Assembly (NCBI GenBank): GCA_937976685.1
Contig: CALJWR010000240.1
Coordinates: 1 to 46,143 of the forward strand
From: an uncultured Verrucomicrobiae bacterium
Lineage (GTDB): Bacteria; Verrucomicrobiota; Verrucomicrobiia; Limisphaerales; J093
Direction of reading: 5' to 3'
DNA length: 46,143 bases
The notes beneath the pieces were generated by a model that was given only the letters and a program-made list of their open reading frames with translations, did not search any database and was not told the origin of the DNA. This document shows positions 43,745-46,143 of this stretch, in pieces (the first letter of the stretch is position 1; each line of letters begins with the position of its first letter). The translations under genes were made by a program, and so were the position numbers.

Positions 43745-45208
43745 TCATTGCTCCCGCGCGCGGAAGAAACGGTTGCCGCCCCCGCCGGTTACGTCGGCCA
43801 CCACGAAACCGCCCGGCACTGCGGTGTTCGTTGTGACAGGCTGCCAGGCGCCGAGGTCTTCCGACGCCTGCAATACGTACCGCCGGCCCACGATGCCGTG
43901 GAGCCGGACTTGGAGCGCCTCCGGCGAAAGGCGCTCGATCCGTACCTGGGGCAGATCGCTGTTGGACAGCAGGAAATTGTCTGACACGTAATTCCCGATT
44001 TTCTCGCCGCAGCGCTTGCCCTCCCGGTTGGCAAACTGAAAGTGGATGCCGCCATAGATGCGGCTCATGCCCACTTCGTCCGCGCCGGCGGCCAGACTGT
44101 CGAACCGCCGTACCACGCCCGGCAGCGAGTCCGAAAACGTGTCAAAGGTAATCGCGTCCGTGCCAAAGAAGCGGGTGATCACCTGCGCCGCAGCCTTGCT
44201 GAAAGTGCTGTGACCGCTGGTGTACTCGGGAAACGGCGGCGAGACGAGGTAGTGGTCCCAGTTGGGATCGGCCTCCGTGGCCGGATTGCCATCCTCAGCC
44301 GCGCGCTGAATAGCGGTCACCGGGCGCCACAGGTTGTAGCGATACTTGGCCTCCCAGCAAACGATGCCGCCGTCGGCCTGGGCGAGACTGACCAGCGCCA
44401 TCAGCCGGGCGCTGTCGGCCAGGGTCAGCCGCCGGTCGCGGGCAATATTGGCGGCGATTTCGTTCCAGTGGCCGGGCGGCATGGCCGTGTAGCTGAAGTC
44501 CGACCAGAAGACCGCGATCTGCGATTGCTCCGCCGAGCGGACCGCACTGTTCCACGCACCCAGCCTCTTCACCTCGTCGAAGTCCCGCGCATACTCCTCA
44601 CTGTCGAGCGGCGGCGGCGGCGGTGGCACAAACGGTTCGAGTTCGGGCAGGGTGAACAGCCTGACGTAACGCCAGTGCGGATCGAGCGGTGGCCGAAAAA
44701 ACGGCGGTGTTCGCCGCCAGGCTCCGGGCGCACTGCTGGGGATGTAAGGCACCTGGGTGTTGGCCCCGTCGTTGGCTCGCGCGAACAGCATGGCGTCGGC
44801 CACTGCCGTTCCCCAGGCCAGTCCGTTGGTGGTGGCCTCGGTGTTCGGCAACGCGGCGCGCTGCCAACGGAACAGCTCCTCCACCGCCGCGCGGAACGAG
44901 GGATACAAGGTGACGCAGATTCGATAACCTGCGGCGCTGGCAGCCGCCTCCGGCAAGGTTTCCGGCGGGGCGGGCGCGGTCACCTGATACGGCTGGTGGG
45001 TTCGGAGAATGCCGTTCACCGCGTCGTAAATCGCGCCGTGCAGCATGGCGAGGTTCCGGGAAGAAAGCGTGGGCGCCGAATCGTCGCCGCGGATGCAGCG
45101 CATCATCATGCCGTCCCAATCGAGGCATGGATTTCCTCGCGCCGCCGACACCACCCACGCCGCCAGTACGACCGCCAGCGCACGACAACACCTCGAAAGC
45201 CCGATCAT
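43745..45208 (-). CDS. Vanadium-dependent haloperoxidase-like (PAP2-family) protein
   Basis: This is a 487-residue exported protein with a signal peptide (residues 1-24, ending VSAARG). Vanadate-binding motifs of the PAP2/haloperoxidase family are visible: Lys and Arg-Pro in EAKYRYNLWRPVTAI, FPEYTSGHSTFSKAA with the Ser-Gly-His triad, and SRIYGGIHFQFAN with the second Arg and His. The enzyme oxidises halides with peroxide, or acts as an acid phosphatase, since both share this site; sequence alone cannot choose. The last 60 residues or so (RIERLSPEALQVRLHGIVGRR) look like an added beta domain. The gene is followed by the ASPIC/UnbV gene. Confidence 0.87.
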   Translation of the reverse strand: MIGLSRCCRALAVVLAAWVVSAARGNPCLDWDGMMMRCIRGDDSAPTLSSRNLAMLHGAIYDAVNGILRTHQPYQVTAPAPPETLPEAAASAAGYRICVTLYPSFRAAVEELFRWQRAALPNTEATTNGLAWGTAVADAMLFARANDGANTQVPYIPSSAPGAWRRTPPFFRPPLDPHWRYVRLFTLPELEPFVPPPPPPLDSEEYARDFDEVKRLGAWNSAVRSAEQSQIAVFWSDFSYTAMPPGHWNEIAANIARDRRLTLADSARLMALVSLAQADGGIVCWEAKYRYNLWRPVTAIQRAAEDGNPATEADPNWDHYLVSPPFPEYTSGHSTFSKAAAQVITRFFGTDAITFDTFSDSLPGVVRRFDSLAAGADEVGMSRIYGGIHFQFANREGKRCGEKIGNYVSDNFLLSNSDLPQVRIERLSPEALQVRLHGIVGRRYVLQASEDLGAWQPVTTNTAVPGGFVVADVTGGGGNRFFRAREQ

Positions 45209-45301
45209 AGGTACAGATTATGAGCCAGCCACCAGCGGGGCAATGGCAAAGCTCGCTCGCGGGCTCTCGCGAGACAGGCGTTTGAGAGGAAGCCTCCCGA
45301 A

Positions 45302-45319
45302 CCCACGGCAGCCCGTGGG
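45302..45319 (-). terminator. Hairpin after lipA
   Basis: A perfect 7-bp stem (CCCACGG/CCGTGGG) with a 4-base loop lies 18 bases after the lipA stop. A further 6-bp stem occurs at 45256-45273. There is no strong U-tract. Confidence 0.45.
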
Positions 45320-45337
45320 AAACTTACCGAGTGGCTT

Positions 45338-46143
45338 TCAGCACCCGCCGCTCCCGAATTCCTCGGCGTGGTAGGAACTGCGAACCAGCGGACCGGAAGC
45401 GACATGGACGAAGCCCATCCCCCGTGCGGTGGCGCCCAGCTCCTCGAAACGCGCCGGCGGCACAAACTCCACCACCGGTAAATGACTTAGGGTAGGTTGA
45501 AGATACTGACCCAGCGTCAGAATCTGGCAGCCGACCGACCGCAAATCGCGCATCGCCTCGATGACTTCGCCGGGGTGTTCGCCGAGACCGAGCATCAGAC
45601 CGGACTTGGTGAAGATCTCCGGGGCGCGCTCCTTCACCTTGCGCAGCACAGACAAGGAGCGGTCATAGGTGGCCCGATGTCGCACCGAGGGGGCCAGACG
45701 ACGCACGGTCTCGAGGTTGTGGTTGAAGACCTGGGGCCGGGCGGCAATGACCTCCGCCAACGCCTCATCCCGATCGTTGAAGTCGGGCGTCAGCACTTCG
45801 ATGACGATGGACGGGTTGAGTCCTCGGACCGCCTCGATGGTCGCTCGAAAATGCGCGGCGCCGCCGTCGGGGAGATCGTCGCGGGCGACGGCCGTGATGA
45901 CAACGTGCTTGAGTCTCATCCGGCGGGCTGCTTCGGCCACGCGGCGCGGCTCGTCCGCCTCGAGTGGCAGCGGCTTGGCAGTATCCACGGCGCAAAATCC
46001 GCAGGCGCGCGTGCAGCGGTCGCCGGCGATCATGAACGTCGCCGTGCCCCGGCTCCAGCACTCCCAATGATTCGGACACTTCGCGCTCTCGCAGACGGTG
46101 TGGAGCCGCAGTTCTTCCAGCAGTCCCCGGGTGACCGCGAAGC
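45338..46143 (-). CDS. lipA: Lipoyl synthase, N-terminus cut by window end
   Basis: LipA is a radical-SAM enzyme that inserts two sulfur atoms into octanoyl groups to make lipoyl cofactor on the E2 and GcvH proteins. The frame remains open to the window edge, giving about 268 residues. It contains both iron-sulfur motifs: the auxiliary cluster CESAKCPNHWEC and the radical-SAM CTRACGFC. FNHNLETVRRLAPSVR, KSGLMLGLGEHPGEVIEAM and the C-terminal SSYHAEEFGSGG are conserved. The beginning of the protein lies beyond the window. It is upstream of the haloperoxidase-like gene on the same strand, with a hairpin between. Confidence 0.97.
   Translation of the reverse strand, partial: FAVTRGLLEELRLHTVCESAKCPNHWECWSRGTATFMIAGDRCTRACGFCAVDTAKPLPLEADEPRRVAEAARRMRLKHVVITAVARDDLPDGGAAHFRATIEAVRGLNPSIVIEVLTPDFNDRDEALAEVIAARPQVFNHNLETVRRLAPSVRHRATYDRSLSVLRKVKERAPEIFTKSGLMLGLGEHPGEVIEAMRDLRSVGCQILTLGQYLQPTLSHLPVVEFVPPARFEELGATARGMGFVHVASGPLVRSSYHAEEFGSGGC

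Overview
The window looks like a chromosomal segment of a high-GC member of the Verrucomicrobiota (PVC superphylum). Four things point there. There is a 49-residue basic protein at 40281 of the Chlamydia/Verrucomicrobia 'small basic protein' type. There is a bacterial microcompartment (BMC) operon of the planctomycete/verrucomicrobial (PVM) type. Secreted and membrane-anchored VCBS/ASPIC-UnbV proteins, ceramidase-like, sialate-esterase-like and Tat-exported proteins are numerous. Many genes lack a Shine-Dalgarno (SD) sequence. No tRNA, rRNA, CRISPR array, insertion sequence or phage gene was seen, and no intergenic stretch exceeds about 260 bases.

Layout. 1-2666 (minus strand): tsf (cut by the window edge), rpsB and a housekeeping malate dehydrogenase. 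2836-6027 (plus): a very large ECF-sigma-like protein with a membrane segment and a long disordered tail. 6035-16627: the BMC locus. A DeoR regulator reads away from a roughly 9.7-kb plus-strand operon: pduL, two BMC-H, acetate kinase family, beta carbonic anhydrase, a third BMC-H, BMC-P, CoA-acylating aldehyde dehydrogenase, two more BMC-P, class II aldolase, a lactate/malate-type dehydrogenase, and a 427-residue protein that resembles a class I aldolase. 16678-19355 (minus): a small hypothetical, two cyclophilins and a secreted beta-sandwich protein. 19477-21635 (plus): hypD and hypE. 21677-30290 (minus): a lipoprotein, a ceramidase-like enzyme, a Tat-signal DegT aminotransferase, a membrane-anchored CRTAC1-type protein and a pentaheme cytochrome with TPRs. 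30544-32060 (plus): hemH and a hotdog thioesterase. 32158-40110: a dienelactone hydrolase, a UroD-like protein, and a folate/thymidylate group (thyA, class V aminotransferase, cell-wall amidase, folA), then a sialate O-acetylesterase. 40281-41286 (plus): the small basic protein and an RsuA/RluB-type pseudouridine synthase. 41396-46143 (minus): a second ASPIC/UnbV protein, a vanadium-haloperoxidase-like protein and lipA (cut by the window edge).

How the BMC genes fit together. In the established PVM scheme, fuculose- or rhamnulose-1-phosphate is cleaved by the class II aldolase to DHAP and L-lactaldehyde. The aldehyde dehydrogenase turns lactaldehyde into an acyl-CoA, PduL makes the acyl phosphate, and the kinase makes ATP and free acid. 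Cofactors recycle inside a shell of BMC-H hexamers and BMC-P pentamers. Sugar isomerase and kinase genes are not in this window. The unexpected parts are the carbonic anhydrase placed between the kinase and a shell gene, and the second, unrelated aldolase-like protein at the operon end. These, with the sigma-factor fusion and the cytochrome/CRTAC1 pair, are the best leads for undescribed biology.
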